From Bacteroidota bacterium (GTDB lineage Bacteria > Bacteroidota > Bacteroidia > Chitinophagales > Chitinophagaceae): DNA of 61,463 nucleotides. Position 1 is the stretch's first letter, and the number at the start of each line of letters is the position of its first letter. A program made the translations under genes and the position numbers. The stretch covers positions 1 through 61,463 of the forward strand of contig JAFDYF010000009.1 of NCBI GenBank assembly GCA_018267575.1, read 5' to 3'. The notes under the pieces were generated by a model. The model did not search any database. It had not been told where the DNA came from and saw only the letters and a list, made by a program, of their open reading frames with translations. Below, in pieces: positions 37,022 through 45,762 of the stretch.

Positions 37022-39043
37022 TTATCCGTCTTCTTCTTCCATCTCATCCTTCTCTTCCTCATCGACCTCTTCTTCCAGAGCAGCATCCTCATCCGAACTC
37101 GTTTCGCCAGCCTTGGCAAAATCAGCAAACCACCCTGCTTTCGTGATTAATGTGGAGGGTGCCCCTGCTTCAATCACCACCCCATCGGATAATACTACCA
37201 CATAATCGGCATCCCGCACCATAGAAAATCGATGGGCAATAATGATAACCGTATTTTCCTTCCTGATTTCATCAATGGTCCTCTTTATTTCGGTTTCCGT
37301 AGCATAATCGAGGTTCGCGGTGGCTTCATCTAAAATCAATATCCTTGGGTGCGCCACCAAAACCCGGGCAATCTGTATGCGCTGCCTTTCGCCCACGCTA
37401 AGGCCTATCCCACTCTCGCCCACTTCTGTTTGCAGACCTTCCGGCAAACGGCTCAGCGTGTTTTCCATACCTGCTTCTATGGCCGCCTTTTGCACTTCCG
37501 CATCGGTAGCGCTAGGTCTTTTATAACGTATATTATCAGCCAGTGTTCCGCTGAACACCATACCATCCGTGGACACAGTGCCCACCTGTTGCCGAACGGA
37601 GGATGCATCCAATGTGCTGATATTTTGGCCATCTATCCATATCTCACCACTTGAAGGCTCAAAGAGCTTTAATAAAAGATCTACCGTTGTAGTTTTGCCA
37701 GCACCGGAGCTTCCCACAATAGCGGTCACTTTGCCGGGTTCACAAACAAAAGACAGACCTTTCAATATTTCCCGGTCCGCCGTATAGCTAAAATGCACAT
37801 TTCTGAATTCAATCTTACCTTTTTCTATAATCAGTTCATTCGCTCTTTGAGGCTCGGTATCATTTTCCAACAATTTAAATGCACGCGCAATGGATGCAAT
37901 ATTCTGTTGTAAGGAAACCCATAAACTGGCCAAGGAATCAATGGGGCTGTACAACCGATCCAGATAAGTAACAAACATCACTACATCACCCGGCGTCAGT
38001 TTGTTTTGCAAGGTCAGGTAACCGCCATAGCCCAATACCAAAGCCGTAGAAAAATGGGTGAGCATGGTTTCCCAAAATACATATTTGTTGGAAAGTCTGG
38101 AGCGGGCAACATAATCGCGGTAGGCCTCATCGGAAATGCTTTTTAAGTTTTCCGCCTCTCTGTTCTCCGCACCGGAAAGCTTTACGGTTTTGATCCCAAC
38201 CAGCGCATCCTGTATGCGGGTGGATACCCCCTCCCACCTTTCATAATAACTCGAAAGTCCCGATTCCAGCTTTTTCGCAGACCTTCTTGCAATCAATAAA
38301 TAAAAGGGCACAATAATCAGTGAGATGGAAGTGAGCGGCACATTTTGCCAAAACATGATTGCCAAAATCCCAACCAGACTAATAAGCTCCGGCAATATTT
38401 GTTGCGCAAAGCCATTTACCACGGCCGATACTTCTTCGGATTGATCAATCTGTTTAGCGATTGCAGCACTTGAACGCTTGCTAAAAAAACCGAGTGGCAA
38501 GTTGAGCACATGCGAAAATGTGTTCTGAATAAACTTTTGCTCCACCAAACAAGAGAGGCGAACGTTTTTGTTTTCGCTCACCCGCCAAATGAGGGTACTG
38601 ATGAGGTTGATCAAAAAAAGTAGTCCTGCCGCCCATAAAAGCGTCTGCAAGGCTTCATCGGGAGTGCGGGAGGCCACATGCGTTTTTGTATGGGGTTGTT
38701 TTTTTCGTTTTTTGGCTTTTTCATGCTTAGGCTTAGGGGCTGTTTTTTTTATATGGGCCGCCTCGTCTATTTTGGGGCTCACTAACATTGACTCCTTTTT
38801 TGCCAGACTATCTTCCCGCGCCACCACCAAATTTATTTCTACGTTGGCACTGTCTTTGGCTTGACTTATGAACAAGCCGGCCACATCATTCACCGCTTCC
38901 CTGTAAATCAGTGGTTCTATGAGACTTGCACCTGTACTCAAGAGACTAAGACACACCACCCAAAAAACTTTCTTCCTGTAAGGGAGAATGAGCAGCCAAA
39001 TATTTTTCCACACCGTTTGACTTAGATTTTTTTCAACAGCCAT
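37022..39043 (-). CDS. ABC exporter, fused permease-ATPase (MsbA/MDR type)
   Basis: A 673-residue half-transporter: TM domain about 15-400, ATPase about 420-640. Walker A is VGSSGAGKTT, the signature is LSVGERQRIQIARVL (LSGGQ variant), and Walker B is RILILDEATANLD with the switch H in IIIAHRFSM. Unusually, residues 55-128 between TM1 and TM2 form a long external insertion whose end (residues 99-122) is Lys-rich, KKTAPKPKHEKAKKRKK. The last 25 residues are an acidic Glu/Asp tail on the cytoplasmic side. MsbA-like or multidrug export is plausible, but the insertion is atypical, so the substrate is open. Confidence 0.86.
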   Translation of the reverse strand: MAVEKNLSQTVWKNIWLLILPYRKKVFWVVCLSLLSTGASLIEPLIYREAVNDVAGLFISQAKDSANVEINLVVAREDSLAKKESMLVSPKIDEAAHIKKTAPKPKHEKAKKRKKQPHTKTHVASRTPDEALQTLLWAAGLLFLINLISTLIWRVSENKNVRLSCLVEQKFIQNTFSHVLNLPLGFFSKRSSAAIAKQIDQSEEVSAVVNGFAQQILPELISLVGILAIMFWQNVPLTSISLIIVPFYLLIARRSAKKLESGLSSYYERWEGVSTRIQDALVGIKTVKLSGAENREAENLKSISDEAYRDYVARSRLSNKYVFWETMLTHFSTALVLGYGGYLTLQNKLTPGDVVMFVTYLDRLYSPIDSLASLWVSLQQNIASIARAFKLLENDTEPQRANELIIEKGKIEFRNVHFSYTADREILKGLSFVCEPGKVTAIVGSSGAGKTTTVDLLLKLFEPSSGEIWIDGQNISTLDASSVRQQVGTVSTDGMVFSGTLADNIRYKRPSATDAEVQKAAIEAGMENTLSRLPEGLQTEVGESGIGLSVGERQRIQIARVLVAHPRILILDEATANLDYATETEIKRTIDEIRKENTVIIIAHRFSMVRDADYVVVLSDGVVIEAGAPSTLITKAGWFADFAKAGETSSDEDAALEEEVDEEEKDEMEEEDG

Positions 39044-39180
39044 GCTTGATTGGTTAAACAGAACAAAAATAAGGATTGTGTTTATAGCATTTTTTTCAAA
39101 ATACTAAGACCTATAGTGGGTTTCATGCTTGGTTTTTTGAAAAAATTAGTTAAAAATTTTTTTACTTGGCATTTCCAGAT

Positions 39181-39206
39181 TACTTTTGTCCATCATCTTA
39201 GTAGAC
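39181..39206 (+). promoter_or_regulatory. cysH promoter box and Rrf2-like operator
   Basis: A perfect -7 box TACTTTTG (39181-39188) abuts GTCCATCATCTTAGTAGAC (39188-39206), which matches the operator before metY and the siroheme fusion in its conserved positions (GTC, then TTAGTAG at fixed distance). Its location at the transcription start suggests that a bound repressor would block initiation. The remainder of the 39044-39323 gap shows no other feature. Confidence 0.6.
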
Positions 39207-39215
39207 TTTTAATAA

Positions 39216-39266
39216 ATGAAATTTGATCCTTTGGGTTTTTATCTAAATTTTTCTTGTTGTCAATAA
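39216..39266 (+). CDS. Cysteine-containing leader peptide upstream of cysH
   Basis: An uncatalogued ORF of 16 codons, MKFDPLGFYLNFSCCQ, ATG 39216 to TAA 39264-39266. Its FYxxxSCC motif matches the leader before metY in both sequence and spacing. It starts 9 bases after the operator (11 in metY) and ends 57 bases before cysH. The repetition of operator, short leader ORF and sulfur gene at two distant loci argues for a shared regulatory leader. No terminator hairpin is apparent between it and cysH. Confidence 0.55.
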   Translation: MKFDPLGFYLNFSCCQ

Positions 39267-39323
39267 CTTTCTAACCCATTGTTTGCCATTCCCTAAGATT
39301 ATTATATCAGTTAAATAGAAACG

Positions 39324-40043
39324 ATGAATCAGATTGTGAGTGAACCCGTAGAACAAATAACCCACCAAATTAGTGGACTAAACATAAGCGAAACCCTCTC
39401 GTATTTAGCAAACAAATTCCCAGGCAAAGTCATTTTTTCCACGAGCTTTAGCGTGGAAGACCAAGTAATTGCCCATCAAATTTTATCCAATCAAATCCCT
39501 ATTTCTATTTTCACATTGGATACCGGAAGACTCTTCGCAGAAACCTATTCGGTTTGGAGCAGTACCAACGTAAAATATGGCACCAAGATAAAAACTTACT
39601 ATCCAGACCGCTCCTTATTGGAAGATTATCTGGACAGCAAGGGACCCAATGCCTTTTATGAATCTATTGAAAACAGAAAGCAATGCTGCCATATACGAAA
39701 AGTGGAGCCACTAAAAAGAGCTTTGGATGGTAATGCTGTTTGGGTAACTGGCCTAAGAGCTGAGCATTCGCCCGATCGGAAAAACCTGCAAGCCATTGAA
39801 TGGGACGAAGGCAATAAAATTTTAAAATATAATCCCTTGCTTTGGTGGAGCACTACTGAGGTCAGGAATTATATTGATGCTCACGATGTACCCTATAATG
39901 TGCTTCATGACCGGGGTTTTGTAAGTATCGGCTGTGCACCTTGTACCCGCGCCATCAAACCCGGCGAAGACTTCAGAGCCGGTCGTTGGTGGTGGGAAGA
40001 TGCCGAGAAAAAAGAATGTGGTCTACATGTACACCAGTCGTAA
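39324..40043 (+). CDS. cysH: Adenylylsulfate (APS) reductase, 4Fe-4S type
   Basis: A 239-residue cytoplasmic reductase converting APS to sulfite and AMP with thioredoxin. The 4Fe-4S ligands C121 and C122 (KQCCHIRKVEPL) and C204 and C207 (GCAPCTRAI) are all present, and C232 in ECGLHVH is the catalytic cysteine. These extra cysteines mark the APS-using type rather than the cluster-less PAPS reductase. Correspondingly there is no APS kinase in the window. It is the first gene of cysH-cysD-cysN-cobA. Control is likely by the operator and leader peptide upstream. Confidence 0.95.
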   Translation: MNQIVSEPVEQITHQISGLNISETLSYLANKFPGKVIFSTSFSVEDQVIAHQILSNQIPISIFTLDTGRLFAETYSVWSSTNVKYGTKIKTYYPDRSLLEDYLDSKGPNAFYESIENRKQCCHIRKVEPLKRALDGNAVWVTGLRAEHSPDRKNLQAIEWDEGNKILKYNPLLWWSTTEVRNYIDAHDVPYNVLHDRGFVSIGCAPCTRAIKPGEDFRAGRWWWEDAEKKECGLHVHQS

Positions 40044-40084
40044 GCAATTAAAAAATTGTAAAAAACAAAAAATTATCTTTGGGA

Positions 40085-41038
40085 ATGAATATAGAATTAA
40101 CGGATGACAAAGCCTCATTTTCTCCCTCTGTAGCTGTAGAGAATTTTGATTATCTCGACCATTTGGAAGCAGAAGCCATCCACATCTTTCGCGAAGTGGC
40201 GGGCCAATTTGAGCGCCCCGCTTTGCTTTTCAGTGGCGGGAAGGATTCGATCACTTTAGTTTACCTCGCATTGAAAGCTTTTCGGCCCGGAAAGTTTCCG
40301 TTTCCATTAGTGCATATTGATACCGGGCATAATTTTCCCGAGGCACTAGCCTTTAGGGATAAACTCGCCAATGATATTGGCGAAAAACTGATTGTGCGCA
40401 ATGTGGAAGATACCATCAAGGCAAAAAAACTAACGGAGCCAAAAGGAAAATTTGCCAGCAGAAACCAATTACAGACCTATACCTTGTTGGATACCATTGA
40501 GGAATTCGAGTTTGATGCTTGTATTGGTGGGGCCAGACGCGATGAAGAAAAAGCAAGAGCCAAGGAAAGGATTTTTTCTGTACGTGATGAATTTGGACAG
40601 TGGGACCCCAAACTGCAAAGACCAGAATTGTGGAATACTTATAATGGTAAGATACATAAAGGAGAAAATGTGCGAGTGTTCCCCATCAGCAATTGGACGG
40701 AACTCGATGTATGGAATTATATACGCCGGGAAAATATCCCGCTGCCTTCTATTTATTTTTCACATGAGCGGGAGGTGTTGGAACACGAAGGGCAGTTGAT
40801 TGCAGCCTCTTCCTTTATCCGCATTGACCCAACCGATACCATTGTAAAGAAAAATGTGCGCTATCGCACGGTAGGCGATATGACCTGTACCGCAGCCGTG
40901 GAGTCTATTGCAACCGGTATCGATGATATCATTAGGGAAATCACCGCTACCAAAACCAGTGAGCGTGGCGAAACCCGGATTGATGATCGGGTATCAGAAG
41001 CAGCCATGGAGGACAGAAAGAAGAACGGATATTTTTAA
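40085..41038 (+). CDS. cysD: Sulfate adenylyltransferase subunit 2 (ATP sulfurylase small subunit)
   Basis: A 317-residue PP-loop enzyme that with CysN makes APS from ATP and sulfate. The PP-loop motif ALLFSGGKDSI and the conserved CIGGARRDEEKARAKERIFS are clear, as are WDPKLQRPELW and RIDPTDTIVKKNVRYRTVG. ATG 40085 is preferred over a TTG two codons upstream (40079). It follows cysH by 41 bases. The stop is followed without a gap by an inverted-repeat element that reaches the cysN start. Confidence 0.96.
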   Translation: MNIELTDDKASFSPSVAVENFDYLDHLEAEAIHIFREVAGQFERPALLFSGGKDSITLVYLALKAFRPGKFPFPLVHIDTGHNFPEALAFRDKLANDIGEKLIVRNVEDTIKAKKLTEPKGKFASRNQLQTYTLLDTIEEFEFDACIGGARRDEEKARAKERIFSVRDEFGQWDPKLQRPELWNTYNGKIHKGENVRVFPISNWTELDVWNYIRRENIPLPSIYFSHEREVLEHEGQLIAASSFIRIDPTDTIVKKNVRYRTVGDMTCTAAVESIATGIDDIIREITATKTSERGETRIDDRVSEAAMEDRKKNGYF

Positions 41039-41159
41039 AGAGCCCCCGCCCCCAAAGGGGAGTAAGGCATGGGTTCGATTATTTATTTTTTACAACTCAG
41101 ATTTTAAATAAAGATCTGATACAAACAAAAGTTCCCCCTTTGGGGGACAGGGGGCTATG
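41039..41159. repeat. GC-rich inverted-repeat element filling the cysD-cysN gap
   Basis: The left arm (41039-41063, AGAGCCCCCGCCCCCAAAGG and on) starts at the base after the cysD stop. The right arm (41130-41159, ending GGGGGCTATGG) contains the cysN ATG at 41157-41159. The arms are near-complements over about 25 bases with internal CCCCTTTGGGG palindromes. The spacer carries TCAGAT...ATCTGA (inner hairpin). It looks like a short non-coding mobile repeat (MITE- or REP-like) that is common in this phylum. It supplies the sequence immediately before cysN translation. Confidence 0.75.
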
Positions 41160-42398
41160 GATTTACTTCGTTTTATAACAGCAGGAAGTGTGGATGATGG
41201 TAAGAGTACCTTGATTGGCCGCTTGCTATATGATAGCAAAAGCATCCTGATCGATCAAATGGAGGCTCTGGAAAAACAAAGCCGCAACAAAGAAGATGGC
41301 GGCATTGATTTAGCGCTACTCACAGACGGGCTTCGTGCAGAACGTGAACAAGGGATAACCATTGACGTTGCTTATAAATATTTTTCAACGCCAAAACGCA
41401 AATTTATTATAGCGGATGCACCCGGGCATATACAATATACCCGCAACATGGTTACTGGAGCATCCAACGCCAACCTTATTGTGATATTGATTGATGCAAG
41501 GTTGGGCGTAGTAGAGCAAACCCGCCGACATTCCATTATTGCTTCCTTGCTGAATATACCACATGTGGTGGTGGCTGTAAACAAAATGGACCTAGTGCAA
41601 TATTCGCAGGACGTGTTCAACAATATCGCTATCGATTATGCGGAAATCGCCAATAGTCTGGGGCTAAAGGATGTTTCCTATTTACCCATCAGTGCATTGA
41701 AAGGCGATAATATCGTAGACAAATCAACGGTCATGCCTTGGTATGAAGGCAGTACACTGCTCGAACATTTGGAAAATGTGGAGATTGCCAAGGATATTAA
41801 CCTGACCCATCCCCGTTTTTCCGTTCAATATGTGATCAGACCTCAAACAGAAGAGCTTCACGATTATCGCGGTTATGCAGGTAAAATCATCAGTGGCGTT
41901 TATAAAAAAGGCGAACAGATCACCGTACTCCCTTCTGGTTTAAAAAGTTCCATCAAATCCATCGAGATTGGTGGTAAGGAATTAGCGGAGGCTCATGCCC
42001 CTCAAAGTGTGGTGTTGCAACTCGAGGACGATATTGATATCAGCCGCGGCGACATCATTGTGACCAATAACCAGCTACCAACCATTTCGCAGGAACTGGA
42101 AGTGCTGCTCTGCTGGATGGACAACAAACCACTCACAAAGGGCAGCAAATACCTGTTACAGATCAATAGCCGCACTGTAAAATCTGTGATAAAGGATATT
42201 GAATACAAACTGGATGTAAATACCCTTGAAAAGAATTTCGAAACCAAGGAAGCAGGTTTGAATGATATTATCAAAGCTACCATCAAAACGGCTTCGCCCA
42301 TGCCATATGATTCCTATAGCGCATTGCGTGTAAATGGAGGTGCCATATTAATAGACGAAACCAGCAATGTTACGGTAGGTGCTTGTATGATACAGTGA
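41157..42398 (+). CDS. cysN: Sulfate adenylyltransferase subunit 1 (GTPase)
   Basis: A 413-residue EF-Tu-like GTPase that drives APS synthesis by CysD. G1 is GSVDDGKST (10-18), G3 is ADAPGHIQYT and G4 is AVNKMD; the second and third beta-barrel domains follow. It lacks the C-terminal APS kinase (CysC) found fused in some species, in line with the APS-using CysH. The start ATG lies inside the inverted repeat, and MDLLRFITAGSVDDGKST is the standard N-terminus, so the insertion did not truncate the protein. cobA follows after 250 bases. Confidence 0.96.
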   Translation: MDLLRFITAGSVDDGKSTLIGRLLYDSKSILIDQMEALEKQSRNKEDGGIDLALLTDGLRAEREQGITIDVAYKYFSTPKRKFIIADAPGHIQYTRNMVTGASNANLIVILIDARLGVVEQTRRHSIIASLLNIPHVVVAVNKMDLVQYSQDVFNNIAIDYAEIANSLGLKDVSYLPISALKGDNIVDKSTVMPWYEGSTLLEHLENVEIAKDINLTHPRFSVQYVIRPQTEELHDYRGYAGKIISGVYKKGEQITVLPSGLKSSIKSIEIGGKELAEAHAPQSVVLQLEDDIDISRGDIIVTNNQLPTISQELEVLLCWMDNKPLTKGSKYLLQINSRTVKSVIKDIEYKLDVNTLEKNFETKEAGLNDIIKATIKTASPMPYDSYSALRVNGGAILIDETSNVTVGACMIQ

Positions 42399-42648
42399 GA
42401 CGGAGTAGGATGTAGGGTTTGAGGTGGAAGGAGGAATTGGGAATTTGGGTTGAAGTGTTGAAAAGTTGATTGGTTGAAAAGTTGAGACGTTGGTTTGTTT
42501 ATTGTTGGGAGATTTTATGTTTCACTATTCACTATTGACCATTCACCATCTTTGTCTTTTTTGTATTTGTGTTCTTTGTGTGAAAAAAATATTATGAATT
42601 GGCGCAGGGTGCTATACCTTAAACCCTAAGTCTTACAGCTCAAAAGCT
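42399..42648. repeat. Low-complexity intergenic repeat sequence before cobA
   Basis: No gene. The stretch contains tandem copies of GTTGAAAAGTTGA (42457-42469, 42473-42485), TTTCACTATTCACTATTGACC and GATGTAGGGTTTGAGGT-like runs, which resemble phrases at 54560-54600 near the rnpB gene. They look like degenerate dispersed repeats common in Bacteroidota. I see no terminator or promoter that would separate cobA from cysHDN. Confidence 0.5.
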
Positions 42649-43479
42649 ATGTTAGTACTAAATAATAAAAATAAAGGAAAAGTGATTCTTGCCGGTGCGG
42701 GCCCTGGTGACCCGGAATTACTCACCCTGAAGACCCTGAGGTATCTGCAAAAAGCAGATGTGGTGATCACCGATAGATTGGTGAGTGATGTGATATTGGA
42801 AGAGTACACTAATAAAGATGCTCAAGTGTTGCATGTGGGCAAGCAATGCCGCAAAGGCGCTTCCACACCCCAATCGACCATCAATGAACTGATTGTAGAG
42901 TATGCCTTGCAGGGAAAATTGGTGGTTCGCTTGAAGGGCGGTGATGTATCTATTTTCTCAAATGTGCTGGATGAACTGATCGTCTTAAAAGAAAATCAAA
43001 TTGAATATGAAATTATACCGGGGGTAACGGCTGCATTGGGCGCTGCCGCTTATGCAGGCATCCCCTTAACGGCTAGGGAGCATTCAACCGCGGTTCGGTT
43101 TCTTACCTATTATAAAACCGATCTGTTGGATGAAAGCTATTGGAAAGAAATTGCTGACACCAATGATACACTGGTTTTTTACATGTCCTCCGACACTTTG
43201 GGTTCGCTGATTGAAAAACTGAAAAATTTTGGTATCGGAAAAGACAAGCATATTGCCGTTATTGAGCAGGCTACCACCGTTCTGCAAAACGTGTATAGCG
43301 CCAATATTTACGACTATATGGAAAAATGGGGGCCACAGGAATATGTTTCCCCCACACTTATTATTATAGGCAAAGTGGCCGCTCTACATAATCAATTCAA
43401 ATGGCAGGAAAACAGCCATAGCAAGGAAAATTATTTTAAGCCGGTTGCCAAAAATGGTTATGCTGTATCGAGAGCGTAG
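42649..43479 (+). CDS. cobA: Uroporphyrinogen-III C-methyltransferase
   Basis: A 276-residue SAM-dependent enzyme that methylates uroporphyrinogen III at C2 and C7 to make precorrin-2, the first step to siroheme. Family motifs are LAGAGPGDPELLTLKTL (near residues 14-30), ADVVITDRLV, LHVGKQCRKG, VRLKGGDVSIFS and EYEIIPGVTAALGAAAYAGIPLT. The domain is the stand-alone SUMT part of CysG; the dehydrogenase/ferrochelatase part is encoded in the fusion at 46177. It supplies the cofactor for the nearby sulfite reductase. Confidence 0.95.
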   Translation: MLVLNNKNKGKVILAGAGPGDPELLTLKTLRYLQKADVVITDRLVSDVILEEYTNKDAQVLHVGKQCRKGASTPQSTINELIVEYALQGKLVVRLKGGDVSIFSNVLDELIVLKENQIEYEIIPGVTAALGAAAYAGIPLTAREHSTAVRFLTYYKTDLLDESYWKEIADTNDTLVFYMSSDTLGSLIEKLKNFGIGKDKHIAVIEQATTVLQNVYSANIYDYMEKWGPQEYVSPTLIIIGKVAALHNQFKWQENSHSKENYFKPVAKNGYAVSRA

Positions 43480-43529
43480 ATGACAGCTAGCTTTGATGAT
43501 AGCATATCGCTTAGCCGCAATCCTTAAAT

Positions 43530-43567
43530 AAAAAACCAACCACCTGGAATCAAGTGGTTGGTTTTTT
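43530..43567. terminator. Bidirectional terminator between cobA and the sulfite reductase
   Basis: A perfect 14-bp stem: AAAAAACCAACCAC (43530-43543) with GTGGTTGGTTTTTT (43554-43567), 10-base loop. A-rich and T-rich ends let it terminate both convergent genes. Confidence 0.88.
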
Positions 43568-43650
43568 GTTTAGCATATAGATGTAGAGTACTTGTTTCGA
43601 AACAACTGGAAAACTACATTGGCTCAACACAATTTAGGCCTAAGCAAACT

Positions 43651-45762
43651 TTACACTAAAGTTCCTGCTATTTGACCCTTATACGAATTGGCAAATGCAA
43701 TAAATTCTTTTGCCTGCTCCAGATAAGACAATGCAAATTCCTCAGAGGGCTCATGCTTATTAATTTGCAAAACCAGTTCTTTGAAGCTTGGGTTTGCTGT
43801 GTATAATCCTGTTTCTGTGAAATGCGTATCGAAATCTTTCAAGATGCCAGTTTGGGTATTGCAATGTACCCCTTGGTTAAGCAAAAGTGCTTTAGCCGTA
43901 TTGATAAAAGCCGCATAAGAATGATAAATACTATCTGCATAGGCTTTGTTGGTAATACTTTCTGCCGCCAGACTTATTTTTTCAGATCCTTCCAAAATCA
44001 AAGTGGCCACCAGATCAATCACCACACCGGCGCATTCGCCCACTCCGATAGCCGTTACAAAGGACACTTCCTTTCCCCAATCGATAAAATCTTCCGCCAG
44101 CAAAGTGGAGGTATCGGCTAAAGGTTTTAATAGGTCATAAAAATATTTTTCACCCTTACGGAAAGTATAGTCCAGATAGGATTCGTTGTTTATGCCATTT
44201 GTTTTAAAATCATTGAGCAGGTAACGCAGGATATCGGGACCACGTTTGCTGGGAAGTTTGATCACTTTATTGGCAACCCTACCCTCGCCACCCCCTAAGA
44301 CACCGCCACCAATCAACACTTGAACCGCAGGGATCACTTTTCCTGTTACTTTCATAGAGGAGCCATGAAAACCGATAGTGCCAATCCCATGCTGACCGCA
44401 AGAATTCATACAACCACTGATCCGTATAGCGATATCATCTCTTTGTAAAAACTCTGGAAATTCATCTTCGATAAGCTTCGACAATACCAACGCCAATTCC
44501 GTACTATTGGAAATACCCAAGTTACAGGTATCGGTACCTGGACAGGAAACGATATCCGCAGCACTTCCATAACCAGGCGCAGCAAAACCTTCTGCTTCCA
44601 GCACACTGTACACATATTCCAAATGTTCAGGCTTGATATAACGGAACTGAAGATTCTGGTCAATGGTAACCCGAACATCATCAGCAATCACCGATTGCAA
44701 TTTTTCTATCAAACGCCTACTGGTATCCGTACTGATATTGCCGTTCGGCACTCTAACATAGGCCAAATAATACCCATCCTGTTTTTGCTTTCTGACATTG
44801 GTTTTTTTCCAAATCTCAAATTGCAATGGGTTCTTGATCGTAATTTTTTCGTTTGGCAAAATGGCTGTTGGCAAAGAAACACTTTCAAAACGCTGGGTAT
44901 CGATTTTTACACGTTGATCAGTAACCGCAATCTGCTCGGCCTTCACCAATTCGTTAAATGCATCGATGCCGATTTGCCGTATAAGGAATTTAAGTCGTGC
45001 TTTATTTCGGCTGCTACGTTCCCCATTGCGATCAAAAACACGCAATAAGGTTTCAATATAAGGTAACAAAAGATCTTCTTCCAGAAACTCGTGTGTGGTA
45101 ATTGCCAAATGCGGTTGCGCACCCAAGCCACCACCAACAACTACTTTAAAACCTCGCACCTGTTTGCCGTCAATTTCTTTAATACGAGGGATAACACCAA
45201 CATCATGCATAAAAGCCAGTGCCGTATCTTTTTCGCTACTGGATAACGCAATTTTGAATTTACGCCCCATTTCCTGACCAACGGGCTTACGCAGGAAATA
45301 TTCAAATACTGCATGGGCATAAGGGGTAACATCGAAAGGTTCATCTATATCAATACCCGCTATATCAGATGCGGTAACATTGCGGACGGTATTGCCACAG
45401 GCTTCACGTATCGTAATATCATCTTGTTCCAGCAAGCTCCATAATTCTGGGGTACGGTCCAAACTCACAAAGTGAATCTGTATATCTTGTCTTGTGGTTA
45501 AATGCAGGTTCCCCGTAGCAAATTCATCCGAAACGGAAGCAATGCGTTTCCATTGGGCAAAAGTCATTTTGCCATAGGGCAACTTGATGCGAACCATTTG
45601 CACACCTGGTTGGCGTTGACCATAAATTCCTCTCGCTAAACGAAGGCTACGGAATTTTTCGTCTGGTATTTTCCCTTCCCGAAATTCCTGGATTTTCTTT
45701 TCTAACTCAACAATATCTCTCTCCACTAACGGGTTTTCTAACTCAGTCCTGAAACTTTGCAT
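43651..45762 (-). CDS. Siroheme sulfite reductase fused to a C-terminal HEPN domain
   Basis: A 703-residue protein. Residues about 40-520 are a ferredoxin-type sulfite/nitrite reductase: GNLHLTTRQDIQIHF (siroheme contact), and the 4Fe-4S/siroheme cysteines C407, C413 (SCPGTDTCN), C451 and C455 (SGCMNSCGQ). The context of cysH, cysDN and siroheme genes favours sulfite over nitrite. From about 560 a HEPN domain is recognisable: SYAAFINTAKALLLNQGVH then GILKDFDTHFTETG. The HEPN RxxxxH ribonuclease motif is absent, so a toxin role is unlikely. No flavoprotein subunit is nearby. It is transcribed toward cobA. Confidence 0.9.
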   Translation of the reverse strand: MQSFRTELENPLVERDIVELEKKIQEFREGKIPDEKFRSLRLARGIYGQRQPGVQMVRIKLPYGKMTFAQWKRIASVSDEFATGNLHLTTRQDIQIHFVSLDRTPELWSLLEQDDITIREACGNTVRNVTASDIAGIDIDEPFDVTPYAHAVFEYFLRKPVGQEMGRKFKIALSSSEKDTALAFMHDVGVIPRIKEIDGKQVRGFKVVVGGGLGAQPHLAITTHEFLEEDLLLPYIETLLRVFDRNGERSSRNKARLKFLIRQIGIDAFNELVKAEQIAVTDQRVKIDTQRFESVSLPTAILPNEKITIKNPLQFEIWKKTNVRKQKQDGYYLAYVRVPNGNISTDTSRRLIEKLQSVIADDVRVTIDQNLQFRYIKPEHLEYVYSVLEAEGFAAPGYGSAADIVSCPGTDTCNLGISNSTELALVLSKLIEDEFPEFLQRDDIAIRISGCMNSCGQHGIGTIGFHGSSMKVTGKVIPAVQVLIGGGVLGGGEGRVANKVIKLPSKRGPDILRYLLNDFKTNGINNESYLDYTFRKGEKYFYDLLKPLADTSTLLAEDFIDWGKEVSFVTAIGVGECAGVVIDLVATLILEGSEKISLAAESITNKAYADSIYHSYAAFINTAKALLLNQGVHCNTQTGILKDFDTHFTETGLYTANPSFKELVLQINKHEPSEEFALSYLEQAKEFIAFANSYKGQIAGTLV

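Noticed and set aside
43651..44100. HEPN domain as a toxin or defence module
   Set aside because: It is the C-terminal part of a metabolic enzyme, lacks RxxxxH, and no antitoxin (MNT) gene is adjacent.
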